Assembly (NCBI GenBank): GCA_037976565.1
Contig: CP137668.1
Span: 20,481,804-20,545,803 of the forward strand
DNA length: 64,000 nucleotides
Reading direction: 5' to 3'
From: Mesocentrotus franciscanus
Taxonomy: Eukaryota; Echinodermata; Echinoidea; Camarodonta; Strongylocentrotidae
Shown: positions 20,833-33,400 of the stretch, in pieces
Numbering within the stretch: position 1 is the first letter of the stretch
Layout: every line of letters starts with the position of its first letter
Position numbers and translations under genes: made by a program
Notes under the pieces: model-generated
Database searches by the model: none
What the model saw: the letters and a program-made list of their open reading frames with translations, nothing else
What the model was told of the DNA's origin: nothing

Positions 20833-22300
20833 TATGAGCTGTTTAAATAAACGTGAATTATTCGATACAAATTAAGATTGAATAATTAATGTCTGTGAAA
20901 TAATTAAAAATGTGCTATATACAAAAAAATATATATATTATTATTTTTTTTCTTCTTTCTAGCACCATTCAGTTCGGGTTTTTGTCCCCCCTCTCTTTAC
21001 AAATGTTACTTGTGTAGGCCAACCTCTGGTCATCATGGTTATGCGAGTTTCTTCTTGTTTGTCTGTTTTATTAATGCATAACCATGTCAACGGCCCAATA
21101 CATTATCTAGAAAACTGGCAGCAAGTAGACAAGTGTCAGGCACTTCCAAAATAGGGGGAAAACAGAAATCATATTCTACCAAAACCTTCAAGTACACTCT
21201 TATATTTTAAGTATAATATGATTATAAATGTATACTTGAAGTACACGGTGATTGTGACGTAATCATCCTGGTATTGTTACGTAGATGAGCGTGTATTATT
21301 TTTGCACCAATATTATAGGAGACTTTGTGCGGCGGATTGTTTACTTCTCTTTCAGTCAAGTGCACATATCCTTTTCATGACATTATTTATTTTTTTGCTT
21401 GATATATCTTTATAGATATTTATTATAATTATGAAATTTTTAGATGGTTCACATTTCGTTTTTTTAAATAATAGTTCTGAGTTTTGAGTGCTAATATTAA
21501 GTCAATAAACTTTTAAATTTCTTTTTTTTTAAATAATAATTGTTCGTGGATCGATCGGGTGGGTGGTACATGCGCAAAATTACTTATCATAGGCTCTGTA
21601 TAAGATTGGCTTGTTAGAACTCTTGTGAGTAATGTGCCGCGGGATTCCATATCCTCAAACTGCTGGCGAACAGAGCAACAAGACCAACCTCTGTAGTTAT
21701 TATCTCTGTCCAGTAGTGTCGTGTTTGTGCCATCGAACTGGATCGACCAAATCGATTGATTCATAATATATATAGATATATACATGTATATATATATATA
21801 TTTTTTTCTTTTCCCCGTAACATAAGAATAATTTTAATCGCTTCATTGTGTGAAGTGGGGCACGCTACAAGAGTCCTACCTCGCACCCCTGGGCAACGTG
21901 TCTTACACGGCCGGTTGTAGCAACTACTCCGAAGATCCAGATCCAGATTAAGATTAAGATTAAAAGGATTGGGTAACTTTGTCTCACTGGATTTAGCTCG
22001 TGCTGCGATGATAATTATAAACCTTTAGGTCAGTCAGGAACCCCATGGCTTTTACAAGCCGATCGCCTGTCTGATTATCAAGATATTTATGATTGGAAAT
22101 CGAAATTGAACAATTCGTTTTTTGGGGAAAAAATGAGTATGGTAAAACCGGTCACTCAAATATTTGTACTTTTTTGAGGCACTTCATGATCATTTTGAAG
22201 CGCATTATTTTTAGGGCTTCAATATTACACCATATCACAGACACTGATAACTTACGTAGGGCCATGCATCTCAGATTTGACATTGTTAAACGATGCAAGA
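18978..22300. other. Intergenic, repeats only
   Basis: Contains GA microsatellites at 19408-19454 and 20786-20829, a CR1/L2-like tail in antisense near 19730-19935, a solo CGCGGATCCAGG element end near 20312, and an AT-rich inverted repeat (CTTCAAGTACACTC...TATACTTGAAGTACAC) at 21187-21247. No gene was recognised. Confidence 0.5.
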
Positions 22301-22329
22301 CCAACATATTAATGACATTTTCCTATAGT

Positions 22330-23082
22330 GCAGCATCCCAGAGCCATCCCGCTGAGGGACCCCTCTCACGACCGGCCCTGACGGTGCTATCATGGAACGC
22401 TGAAGGTATATCAGATGCCAAGGAGGAAGTCCTTGCTCATCTGTGCAAACAAATGAACTGCGATGTGCTATGTCTTCAAGAGACTCACCGCGGCATCGAC
22501 AATCCACGGTCCAAGGTCAAGGGTATGAAGCTTGCCATAGAGCAACCACATCGCCAATATGGAAGTGCTATCTGTACGAACGAGGAGATCAGACCGGAAT
22601 CTACATCCTATACCAACAATGACGACATCGAAGTGCTGAATGTGACAATCAAAGGACTAACGATTTCCTCCATCTACAAGCCACCAAACATCGGCTTTTC
22701 GTATCCCTCCACCACTACCAATAGGCATATTGTAATTGGCGATTACAACAGCCACACCACGCAATGGGGCTACGATACCACTGGAGATGATGTAGCACTA
22801 GTTGAAACATGGGCCAAAAACAATGACCTGAAACTAATCCACGACCCAAAGCTCCCAAAGTCTTTTGCCAGTGCCCGCTGGAAGAGACGATACAACCCAG
22901 ATCTAGTTTTCTGCAGCAGACTACTTGCTCCCACCAGTCGTAAGTTTGTAGCTGAGCCGATTCCAAGATCCCAACAACGACCCATCGTCATTCAACTTAC
23001 TGCAAGACCCCGTTCAAGCGCAGGTTCAACTTTGCTAAGGCAGACTGGCCTGCTTTCACCGAAAACCTTGATCATGCCCTAA
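22330..23082 (+). pseudogene. LINE endonuclease domain
   Basis: The open frame covers the apurinic-like endonuclease. Reading upstream of about 22330 does not resemble the family and is probably not part of the element's protein. The last ~20 residues before the stop at 23082 are out of frame; the true frame continues as FTENLDHALTNLPAEPKNYE. Confidence 0.75.
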
Positions 23083-23138
23083 CAAATCTCCCAGCAGAAC
23101 CAAAGAACTATGAATCCTTCATAGACATCGTCAATAAG

Positions 23139-24598
23139 GTGTCACGTAGACATATCCCAAGAGGCTGTCGCACGACATACATTCCAGACATCGACGAAGA
23201 ATCAAGTCAGCTTCTGGCAAACTACACCACATCCTACGACACAGATCCCTTCTCAGAGGACACCATCAACCTTGGAGAAGAGCTCATATCAAGGATATCT
23301 CAACGACATAGGCAGATGGGGCAGCAAATGATTAAAACGACAGAATTAAGACACAGCAGCATGAAAGCATGGGCTACCATACGCAAGCTTGGAATTGACA
23401 ACACCCGAGCTCAACAGCATTATAATGTTACGGCAGACCAAGTAGCGAATCAGCTATTGAAGAATGGAAAGGCCCCCAAGACGACTAATTCACACAGGCA
23501 CAAACTACCTGGAGTTGACCAGAACATGTCTCTTTTCACAAGACCTAATTCTGAAGAAGAACTACAGAAAGGTATCTCCACCCTACAGGTCAACAAGGCA
23601 GCAGGTATCGACGACATCAGATCGGAGCAGATCAAACACATGGGCTCTGTAGCACAGAAATGGCTGCTAGACATGTTTAACAACTGCATCGAGAACACTT
23701 GTGTCCCAAAACAGTGGCTCGAACCAAAGTCGTCGCTATCCTGAAGCCAGGAAAGGACTCGAACGAAGCCAAGAACTTTCGACCGATCTCGCTCCTGTGC
23801 CAAACATACAAGCTGTTTGAACGCCTTATTCTCAACAGAATTGCGCCTCACGTTGACAGCCAACTAAACTGTGAGCAGGCAGGTTTCCGACCAGGAAAAT
23901 CCACCACGGGACAACTTCTCAACCTGACTCAACACATCGAAGACGGTTTTCAGAACAACCACATCACCGGTGCAGTATTTGTGGATTTATCTGCTGCTTA
24001 TGACACTGTCAATCACCAAAGGTTACAGAAAAAACTTCCTGACATCACAAATGACCTCAAACCTACCAGATTCATCCAGAAGATGATGCAGAACAGACGC
24101 TTCTTTGTCGAACTTGATGGGCAGAAGAGCAGATGGCGGAAACAGAAAAACGGTCTCCCCCAGGGTGGCGTCCTGGCGCCAACACTCTTCAACATCTACA
24201 CTGCTGACATCCCTTCAACTGAGAACACTCGAAACTTCATCTATGCAGATGACACCTGCATCACAGCCCAGCATAGTACCTTCGAAGCTGTTGAACTCCA
24301 TCTCATCACAGCGCTCGCAAGCCTTTCGGAATACTACAAAGCAAACTACCTACGGGCAAACCCATCCAAGACTCAGGTGTGTGTCTTCCACCTGAAGGAC
24401 AGGGTGGCAAAGAGAGAACTGAAGCTAGAGTGGAACAATGTGCAGCTCAACCACTGCGAGCATCCAGTGTACGTAGGTGTAAAACTCGATCGCACCTCAT
24501 CCTATAAGAAGCACATCGAGAAGACAATAGGCAAAGTAGAATCTCGAAATGCCATCATCGGGAAGCTAGCAAATAGCAACTTCACACTATGGCGCTGA
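23139..24598 (+). pseudogene. LINE reverse transcriptase domain
   Basis: Two overlapping frames (to 23744 and from 23699) together cover the RT palm and fingers. The catalytic YADD is at about 24240. The last codons before 24598 again run out of frame, so at least three lesions separate endonuclease, RT and C-terminal parts. Confidence 0.8.
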
Positions 24599-25205
24599 CC
24601 CCATAACTGTACAAACTGCAGCTGTTGCCCTCTGCATGTCATCCGTAGAATATGCTTGCCCAGTTTGGAGCAGATCAGCCCATGTAAAGAAGCTTGACAC
24701 CTGACTCAAAAAACATATATCGAAAGATAACAGGCTGCCTGAAACCAACACAAGTTGAGGAGATATATCACCTCGCTGCATGGCATCGGATCTCCTAACC
24801 AAAGACGCACTAACACCTGCCTAAAGGAACGGATGAAGCAGGCGACAGATGACAGACACATGTTATACGGCTACCTACAACCCCACATACGCCTTTTATC
24901 CCGACACAACTTCCTCGATTCTGTTCCTCCACCTGAACAGAATCCTCCACCATCAGCCAAGCACATACTCATCAAAGGACTAAACCTGAAGTGGCCGGAG
25001 TGGAAATGCCTAAATCGAATGCGGACGAGAACTGGGCGGTGTAAGGCCAACATGGCAAGATGGGGCTATGCCCATGAAGAAGATACACTCAGACGCAGTG
25101 CGGCGGAATGGGTTGCATAGATGAAGACCTAGCCCTTGTAAACGAGACGGCCATTGCAGCCATCGGGCGATGGAAGAACTTAATTTAATTTAATTTAATT
25201 TAGGA

Positions 25206-26870
25206 ACTTTACATTAATCTTGATCTAAGGAGACACGAACGAATGAATGAACCAATGTTCTGTACATCATGCATGCATGGCGCAGCTGTTGCCCGCTGCG
25301 CTACGCATGCACATTTTCCATGGTTTGCGTTTGTTTACAAACTATTCTCTCATTCATCTTCATGCTGAATTGGCTGAGTTTCTGGAAATTTCTCTAAGAA
25401 AACCAACTATTTTGGGAATATGGATAATCCTAGATTCCGGTTAATATGATGGGGGTTGTGTGTCCGGACGCTAAACAAAAATAGAGCCGTTACTTTTGTC
25501 GTTGGATTTCACGAAAAACAGCACTATAACCATCATAAATATTTGTCCTTGCGAATTGGCCGTAATTTGTATCTTTCTATAAAGACAGTCTAAATATTCA
25601 CACAGGAAATACATCACGCCTCCAGCCGGTACAGCTCATCCGTAACGAAATGGCATATATACATGTACAATACACGTATGCCTATTCCATAGGGACCACA
25701 CGTTGCGTGCCAAGACAAATAAAGTAAAACAGAAATTTGAGCAAGTTTGCATGGGACATTTTATTATTCTTTCGAAAGGTATGTCGCAAATATTATGAAT
25801 GACAAGCCTCCATAGTATACAAAATGTGCATTGTCTTGAGAGGTTCTGGTTAAAACTATGGGCAAGAGGCGACTTCAATAGTACTGTTGGATAGTCACCG
25901 AGGCAGATAGTTTTAACCAGTACCTCGAAAAGAAGGTAGGGTATATTTGTTTTATATCCTGCATCAAAAAATTATTTTATCTTGCATCAAAAAATTGTTT
26001 AATATATTCTGCATCAAAAATACGACGGCGGCTCAGCGTGGAAAGCACGGCGTGAGCGCCGTTATACCGATGGAGTTGACCGCTGGAGGAATTTGAAATC
26101 CCGTACGCTCGCTGAATTTTCAACTCCCAAATAGTACGCTCACTGAATTCTCAACTCACTAATAATACTCCCAAATAGTACTATTTCAGAGCAACCTTAA
26201 AATAGTTGAAATATTTCTGGTCACGGGAAGAGCTCTCAACCAATCAAAAACCAGCACATTCTTGATGCAGGATATAATAGAATCTAGTTAGTGCTATCCA
26301 TATTTTTCGCAAAATCCAAAAGCAAAATAGTGTGACGGCCCTATTCTTGCAAAGTATCCAGACACTCATTCGTCCAGACACTCGCCCCCTTGCAAATGCA
26401 TTTTAAGGTTCTAAACCACACCCCGCGTCTTCAGTATAATAACAACAGGTAGTTTCTTTTTAGTAATAACCATGGCAGATTAGAACACACTTCACATTAA
26501 AAAGGAAACAAAACATTAAATTGCAAAAGTGGAATCCATTGCATAAGGGTCTTTGGCATTAGTCGGTCAGTAAGAAATCAAACATAATTCCTTCATCTAA
26601 ATTTTCTTTTCATCTAAACTAACTTTCTCTGTCTTTCTTTCTCTCTCTATCTCTCGCTCCCTCTCTATCTTTCTCTCTCCTTTGTCTTTTATTTCTCTCT
26701 CTCTCTCACTACCATCTTCTCCCCCCTCTCTCTATCTCTCTGTCGTCTGTGTGGATTTATCAATATATCTTGCACTTTGTGTCTTTGTCTTTCTTTCACA
26801 CTCATTTCTTGTTCTTTGTCTTGTTTTCTTTCTCTCCCCTCCCTCCTTCTATCAATCTAATTAATGTCTC
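25206..26870. other. Intergenic with a MITE and CT-rich tract
   Basis: No gene recognised. It contains the inverted-repeat element at 25951-26277 and pyrimidine-rich microsatellite sequence at 26625-26850. Confidence 0.45.
25951..26277. mobile_element. MITE with TATCCTGCATCAA termini
   Basis: TATATCCTGCATCAAAAAAT at the left and CTTGATGCAGGATATAATA at the right are inverted repeats. Near the left end the TGCATCAAAAA unit is repeated three times. Its interior (CACGGCGTGAGCGCCGT, GAAATCCCGTACGCTC) reappears in inverted orientation at 47740-47890. Confidence 0.65.
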
Positions 26871-26873
26871 CAG

Positions 26874-29360
26874 CCCGCATTTATTCAGGCAAGAGAGAAT
26901 TTGCGTACAACATGGTCAACCAACTGTAGGCATTCAGCTTACAGACGTAAGTCTCATTCCAAGCTCTTAAATCCTATCTGAGCATTAATATTGAAAAAGT
27001 TTCAGAATAAAAACATTTCGAGTAAACAACACAGTAAATAAGCATAACATCTTTCATATAAAATAAATGTGCTATCAAATATTAAAATCTATAATTTTTG
27101 CTTATTTTTGTAACGAGGATACAATTTTTTTTTAGACATTCAACAACAAAAAAGTGCGCGCGTGTGTGTATGTGTGTGTGTGTGTGTGGGGGGGGGGCAC
27201 AGACCGTTTTGGCTTCCCCAAGACACCATAATTTATGAATAACCTCTTTTTCTCTTGAGATGAATAAACCAATGTGAAAGATTTTTGTTGTTTAAAAAGG
27301 CAATTACTTACATGTGAATGGGTAGCGAAAACAATTATTCTTTCTTTTGCCCCTTTCTCGCTGTCTCTATCCATATGTCTCTATATCCCCTCCTCCTCTC
27401 TCTCTCTCTCTCTCTCTCTTTATCCGCTCTATTTCTTCATCTTTCCTCTGCAACCGCTCTGAAGTAACTCAAATACTCATCTTTCTTTCATCCAATTGTT
27501 CCCTCCATAGTTACAACTTCGAGCTGATGTGGGGACCAGGTTGTTACAACCTCGCCTCCGAGATGGGTGTCGGTGGTGATCTCGTAAACCACATTGCTGA
27601 GGTGGCACCAGCGTGGCAGCAACATTACTGCACCACTATGCTGCTTGCCACACATTAGCAAGAAATTACTGATGGACTTCATGTAAGGACTCAAGTATTT
27701 GATCAAAATGGTTGATATAATAATGGACAAGTTAAATTATGAGAATATGTTCATATAGATATGATTTAAATTGAAACTAAACTTCTTGATTTTGATACTG
27801 CTTTAGCTGTGTCCTTTGTTATGTAGATGTGTAGGATTACATGTAAGCTTCTATTTTTGTTATTCATTAGACAAAGATAAGCTATTTTAATAAGAGGGAA
27901 ATGATATACAATGACTCTTCATTCTGTGGCTCAATCTGTACCATTGTACTAATTAGCTTTTTATTTTTCACCGTTGATAGTCGACGGTGATAAATAAAAA
28001 ACTAAATCGACCCTAAAGCACTTAACCAACTTCATATTTCTTATTCTGTCTTCTCATCTGTTTCTGCTTCTCGTTCTACGACCTAGCCAATCAAATGTCT
28101 GTGCCTCCATCACATGACTTCAACCAGACCTTGATGGACATCAAACAGACATGGACGGACACCCACCAAAGAGCTGTGATATACAGACAGAGAAGTCAGA
28201 GAGAACAAAGGGGGCAAATGGTCACATCCAGGTATGAGTAATCGACGTTATGCCGCCCTTTGAAAATTGTTGATCAACTATTTTTTTTAATGTTAATGTT
28301 AATTGTACAGATAATTATTTTGACATAAGACCAGTGTTCACTTTAGGTATAAACTGGCAATTGTATGGAAATTGATAAAAATAAGATAATTCTTATTCAA
28401 CAAACTTGATAAATACTATTTTAATATTGGATGCTATATGAAGATAGTTTGATTTCATCATAATGCACTTCAAACATAAGGAAGACGGGCCCCGGCTTAC
28501 ATAAAGTTGGGATTGATTGAAATTGATCAAAACTTGATATCAATCGCAACTCTGTACATAAGAGATAAGAGTTTGTTACCTTGCAGTTGATTGGGGAACT
28601 TGCGATCAATTCTGATTAATTATAATATTCGGTATGGGAAAAGTGATAAAAACCTTATTTTCCTTTCTGATGCTTAGAGGATAGATCGGAGATTGAGAGA
28701 CCAACCGACAAAAAGCTTCTGATAGCACAGCAACGTGTCGTGGACATCACCATCCTCGTCAATATCGTCATCCTCATAATAATAATTATCGAGCAACAGA
28801 GGAAGCTCTCGGGGGCAGGGAAACAATGTTCCTACACTTTTTTCAAGTACCCTAAAAGTGCCCCTCTTTACATAGGGAAAGTGTCCCATTTTACTTCAGA
28901 TAGGTTCCTCTTTTTTTCTAATAGGTTTCCGATCTACAATCTTATATGCGCCCCTTATACCACCTCTTATAAGTTCCCCTTCAACTCTTTTGATTGCCCC
29001 TATTATTTGAGAGGTGCCCCTTTCTTTTGTTATAATTGTCCCTTCCCCTTGTAATAAATACCCCTTTTCATCTCTGATGAGTGCCCCCTTCACCTCTGAT
29101 AATTGCCCCTATATTCAAATCTGAGTCTATATAATTATGTTTCTGTCTGTCTGCCTCTCTCTCTCTCTCTCTCCCTCCCTCTCTTTCTTCCTTCCTCTCC
29201 TCCTTACCTCCTCCCTTCCACAACGAACCGCCGCTACCTGCACCAATCCATGTTAACCGGATTCTCCAAACGGATATTCGTCTACGATACTATCAAGGGT
29301 ATCGGATATATAGCCGAGTTTAGTTCGATACTATATTGGGAATCCTGTGCAGACTAAACA
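26874..29360 (+). other. Unrecognised exon-like islands
   Basis: Several islands richer in G+C have splice-like borders: 26874-26946, 27511-27682, 28087-28231 (open; starts NQMSVPPSHDFNQTLMDIKQ) and ~28680-28735 (continues in phase to a stop as IDRRLRDQPTKSF). The island at 27511 has stops in every frame over its full length. I recognise no family. They may be a decayed gene, a non-coding spliced RNA or chance. Confidence 0.2.
27955..28005. repeat. Short hairpin
   Basis: TTTTTATTTTTCACCGTT is followed after a short loop (GATAGTC) by GACGGTGATAAATAAAAA, a stem of about 17 bp with few mismatches. Confidence 0.6.
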
Positions 29361-29562
29361 CAACATTCCTCCACGCAGTTTAAACATGAGTCAATACGGG
29401 ATGTCACAAATTTTGGTCGGGCATGTCGGCGGGCAGGAGATAACCCGTTTCATTCTAAGCCTGCAGGTTTATACTGACGTACATGAGTTAGGTTCATTGT
29501 GTTGGTAAATGAAGCGGTGTATATGGAGAGTTTTAGCAAGTCCATCTAACTGATGTACTAAC

Positions 29563-29626
29563 ATGATGAAAATGTTTTATTCAACTCTTTTTCTATCGTT
29601 GCTATGGATACACACATCTGTGGAAG
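29563..29626 (+). CDS. Signal peptide exon of the SMB-SRCR-WSC-CCP receptor
   Basis: MMKMFYSTLFLSLLWIHTSV then E, with donor GAAG|GTAAGT in phase 1. The link to the SMB exon 6.4 kb downstream rests on matching phase and the lack of another signal exon with a donor. Confidence 0.7.
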
Positions 29627-30195
29627 GTAAGTTAAAAATTATAATTAAAATATTACCTAAATCATTAAACTTTAAAATTGGTTTCAATTTGTTTTTTCTG
29701 TTTGTTATTAGTTATCATGAGCCCTCATCAATAACTGTGGCAAGTGATCGGTGGTTTAAGAGGTTACAGGTGGAGATTCAGACATGATTTATAATACACA
29801 TTTATTTTGGATGACGAATTATTTATTTTGCCAAATGTCTATTTAGAAAAGCAACCAAAATTTGTATTTTCAACGTCATAAATGGCTCTACGCTTTCATA
29901 AAGATATATATATTTTCTGCGTATAACAACGATAGCAACGATGATAATATATATATTTTCTTACTATCCCAGTGAAAGCGATTGTTATCCCTGTCGATGG
30001 ATTCAATTGCAAAATTTAATGTAAATTATAATTATAATTGGCCCCATTTGTGTTTTGCTTTGCTTTTTATCTCTTTCCATTTCTCTTCGCTATATCCCCT
30101 TGCAAACTTGCCATGTCTAATATTATTATATATTTTGTATCTGATGTACACCCTCTCTCTCTGTCTCCCTGTCTCTCTGTCTCTCTGTCTCTGTG

Positions 30196-30231
<36 letters not shown>

Positions 30232-30365
30232 GCTGTCTCTTTCCTTCTTTCTCCCCCTTCTCTTTCGCACCCTCTCTCTCTCTTTTCTCGATCGGTCTCT
30301 CTCTCCATGTCTCCCCGTCTCTCTCTTTCTCTATCTATCTATCTGTCTATCTCACCCTTTCTCCC

Positions 30366-30400
<35 letters not shown>

Positions 30401-33400
30401 CAAGTCGGCAAGTTGTTCATGTTCCCTCCAATTGGCTATATCTTCATGAATTATCTCACTAATTTTGGACACCAAAATCGGCCAAAATCAGTGACTACAG
30501 CGGCACATTGGTATGCGGGTTCTTTCACTTGAAATATATGGTATCTTACAAAATAATAAGACGAAATTATTTGTTATACAGTATAATTATAGTAGGGATT
30601 TGTTTGTGTATATGTCTCTATGTTGGCAAATTCAACGGAAGCTGTGTGCTTCCTTTGAAGATGATTCTTAGATAATGATGGGATTTTACGTCCATGCTTT
30701 GAACGTACGGAAAGCCAGTTACCTTACATTTTAGTGCGTTAAACAGAGGCCGGTTCGATTCAATTGTCTTTCCAAAGAAATGTTCAATTCAACCACTATC
30801 GATGCAGAAACGTTCAGATTAATAACTTAACCAGTGCAATGTAATGAAACGCACAGAAATTTAAATGATCATAATAGGTTTAACACATTAAATTACAGGA
30901 GGAAGATGTCATGTTTTAAACCTTCGTGTATGTTGTAAACACTCATATTATTTTTCACAAAGGGTTCAATACACTTTTCGTTCATAACAAAACGAACAGG
31001 TCATGCAATCAGACGTGTGATGTTATTCGGAAACCATCGAAACAATACCGATACCAAACTTTGGGCATACATGAATCATATTTTTCTTCTTCCTGTTTTC
31101 TATTTTTTTGCTTGTTTTTTTTTGCAAGCGGCACCTCCCCTCATTTCCCCTTTTTGCCCCTCCACTCTCCTTCCCCACTCTCCCCTTCTCTACTCTCACA
31201 CCCTTCCTCCCCCTCTCTCTTAGTTCTCTCTCTCTCTCTCTCTTTCCCCCTCATACACTCTCCCTCCCTCCTTTCTTTCTTCCATTTCTCCCCCTTTTCT
31301 CCCCTTCCTTCCCTATGTTTCAAAGCCTGTCGTTTCAGTCGCCATGTCATTGTCTTGTTCCATTTTCTCTTATACACAATTAAATCATTTTTTGTAATCA
31401 ATTACAATCACTAAAACCTGTCTCAATAGCTACCAGTGACTCAATCTCGGAAGAGAACCAGATTATAAAGACCATTTATCTTCCTATTGTGACCTTTATA
31501 TAGTTCACTGTATTGGATGTTTTGGATATCTTTAATAAGTGGTCTCCAAATTGGTAAATCGACATTCGAGGAAACTAAAAGACAAAATTATTCGAGGAAA
31601 GTTTGGCATATCGAAGAAAAAGAAAAGAAAAAAAAAACAATCAGACCATCAAATTATATCACATTCATTCCTATCCTGACAACAGTGACTCAGTGCAAAT
31701 CCGTTTAACGAGGAATTTAGTTTAATTACTGGAAGTGAGGTGATTGTTCTGTACATGGCCAACAGCTGATGCTACAGACTTTGCAATCAAAGTTAAAGAA
31801 AAACGTCCTCAAATTGTAGTAGTTTTCATTGCTTCTAAATGTCAGGCATGTATTATACACAAAAGTAATAGGTTGTCATCAATCTGATATTTTTACCTCT
31901 CAATGGTGTTATAATAAATGATGTAACGATAATAACTCACCATTATGCTTACGTACGTGTCAAGCGTATATAGCTGCCTTATCGAATACATTAATTCTTC
32001 GTGGTTCAAAATGTCAACTTCATAAAATGCGTAATATAATTTTAATTCATAACTTCGCAATTGGCTGTGTGAAAATCGTAGTCACCCTCTCCCGTTGATT
32101 ATTTGATTGTTGGTGTGTTTCAAGGGGAGGGGTCAAAGAGTAATAAAACTTTGATGAATAACATACAGATAAACAGATTTGTAAAATATAAAACAAAATA
32201 CTGTACATAATACGGAAATGCTTAAGGTGTCAAAGTTGAGATAATTAAGTATATTATGGAAATACGAAATTAGAGGTGTTGTAAAATGGTGAGGCGATGT
32301 ATTATAAGATAATTTTCCCATTCGTTCCTATACACACTGAATGACTAAGATCTGAATGTTGTAGTTATATAGAAATCCTTCTCAGAGGGATATAACAACA
32401 TGCCATACAGAATTAAGCCTCAGTGGTATGACCACTTTACCAACTTGAGATTCACATAGTTTTAGTGATCTCAACTTTAAAGAAGTCATAATTTTCTTTC
32501 AAAATTTCACCTACCTGTTTCTCACATTTTTGTTCTGCTTTCACAAAATTTCACTTGTGATAAAGGTAGTATTGTCCTTTAATGATGCACCTCAATCATC
32601 GTGTATCAGATCTAATGCCGTATAACCGGGATATGTCACAACCGCTGATCTAATAAGGCCCTGACACAATTGACTAAAACTATGAGTAAAATAATACATG
32701 ATTATTGTAAGCAAGACCAAAGATCCCCTTTTTCCCACTAGAATATTTAACTAAATAACATCCAATATCGTCAGGGCCGAGTCGATTAGATCGTACCTTT
32801 CGTTTGTATACCAAAACATGCTTTTTTAGTTTCAATGTGCAGCTTTTCTCATGAGGATGAATTTTACATGAACATATTCGAAAATTGAAGGAAAAAACAA
32901 ATCGTTGCATTTAAAAAAGAAAACACATGAACCACAGTAGAATCATTTGTAGACCCTAGACTGTTCTTTGAATAAATCAATCCCCGCCTTGAAAACATAC
33001 TTCCCCTGTAGATGTAAATTATTAGTAACAAAGATACTAAACTCGCCAAATCCACACAATATTATTATGACCTTGGTCAAGACGATGTTCTGTCTAATAC
33101 TAGTGATTATTTCGTTGTTGTTCGAAATGACACTTAACACAGTGTGCCACTGTGAAAGGAAGCATCAATCACGATCCCGGGAGCTGATTTACTTTTCATA
33201 AAAGTAGAAATAATAACATAACCATTCTACAGTATACATACACACAGAGAAAAGTAAAAAACTGAGCGAGGGATGCTCTCATAACTCAAAACATAAGCTT
33301 AGTCCTTTTATTGAATGAAAGAAAAGAGTAATTGAAAGTGGGGTTAGGAAGTTTTATCTGAGAACATGGTATAGATGCTAAATTATTTGCAGACCATAAA

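Larger units (their letters stand above)
22310..25205 (+). mobile_element. APE-type LINE retrotransposon, broken by frameshifts
   Basis: The endonuclease part reads VLSWNAEGISDAKEE, DVLCLQETHRG, HIVIGDYNSHTTQWG and NPDLVF, then shifts frame near 23020. The reverse transcriptase reads TKVVAILKPGKDSNEAKNFR PISLL, AGFRPGKST, VDLSAAYDTVNH, GLPQGGVLAPTLFNIY and IYADDTC, with further shifts near 23715 and 24590. A C-terminal RMRTRTGRCKANMARWGYAH block ends at 25120, followed by a (TTTAA)n tail at 25178-25203. The family's final catalytic His in SDH is Gln here (RSQQRPI). The element is inactive; clade (jockey/I-like) is not settled. Confidence 0.85.

Noticed and set aside
30401..30532. VTTAAHWYAG reading that recalls a serine protease LTAAHC motif
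   Set aside because: No Cys after the His, no surrounding protease sequence and no second catalytic block; taken as chance.
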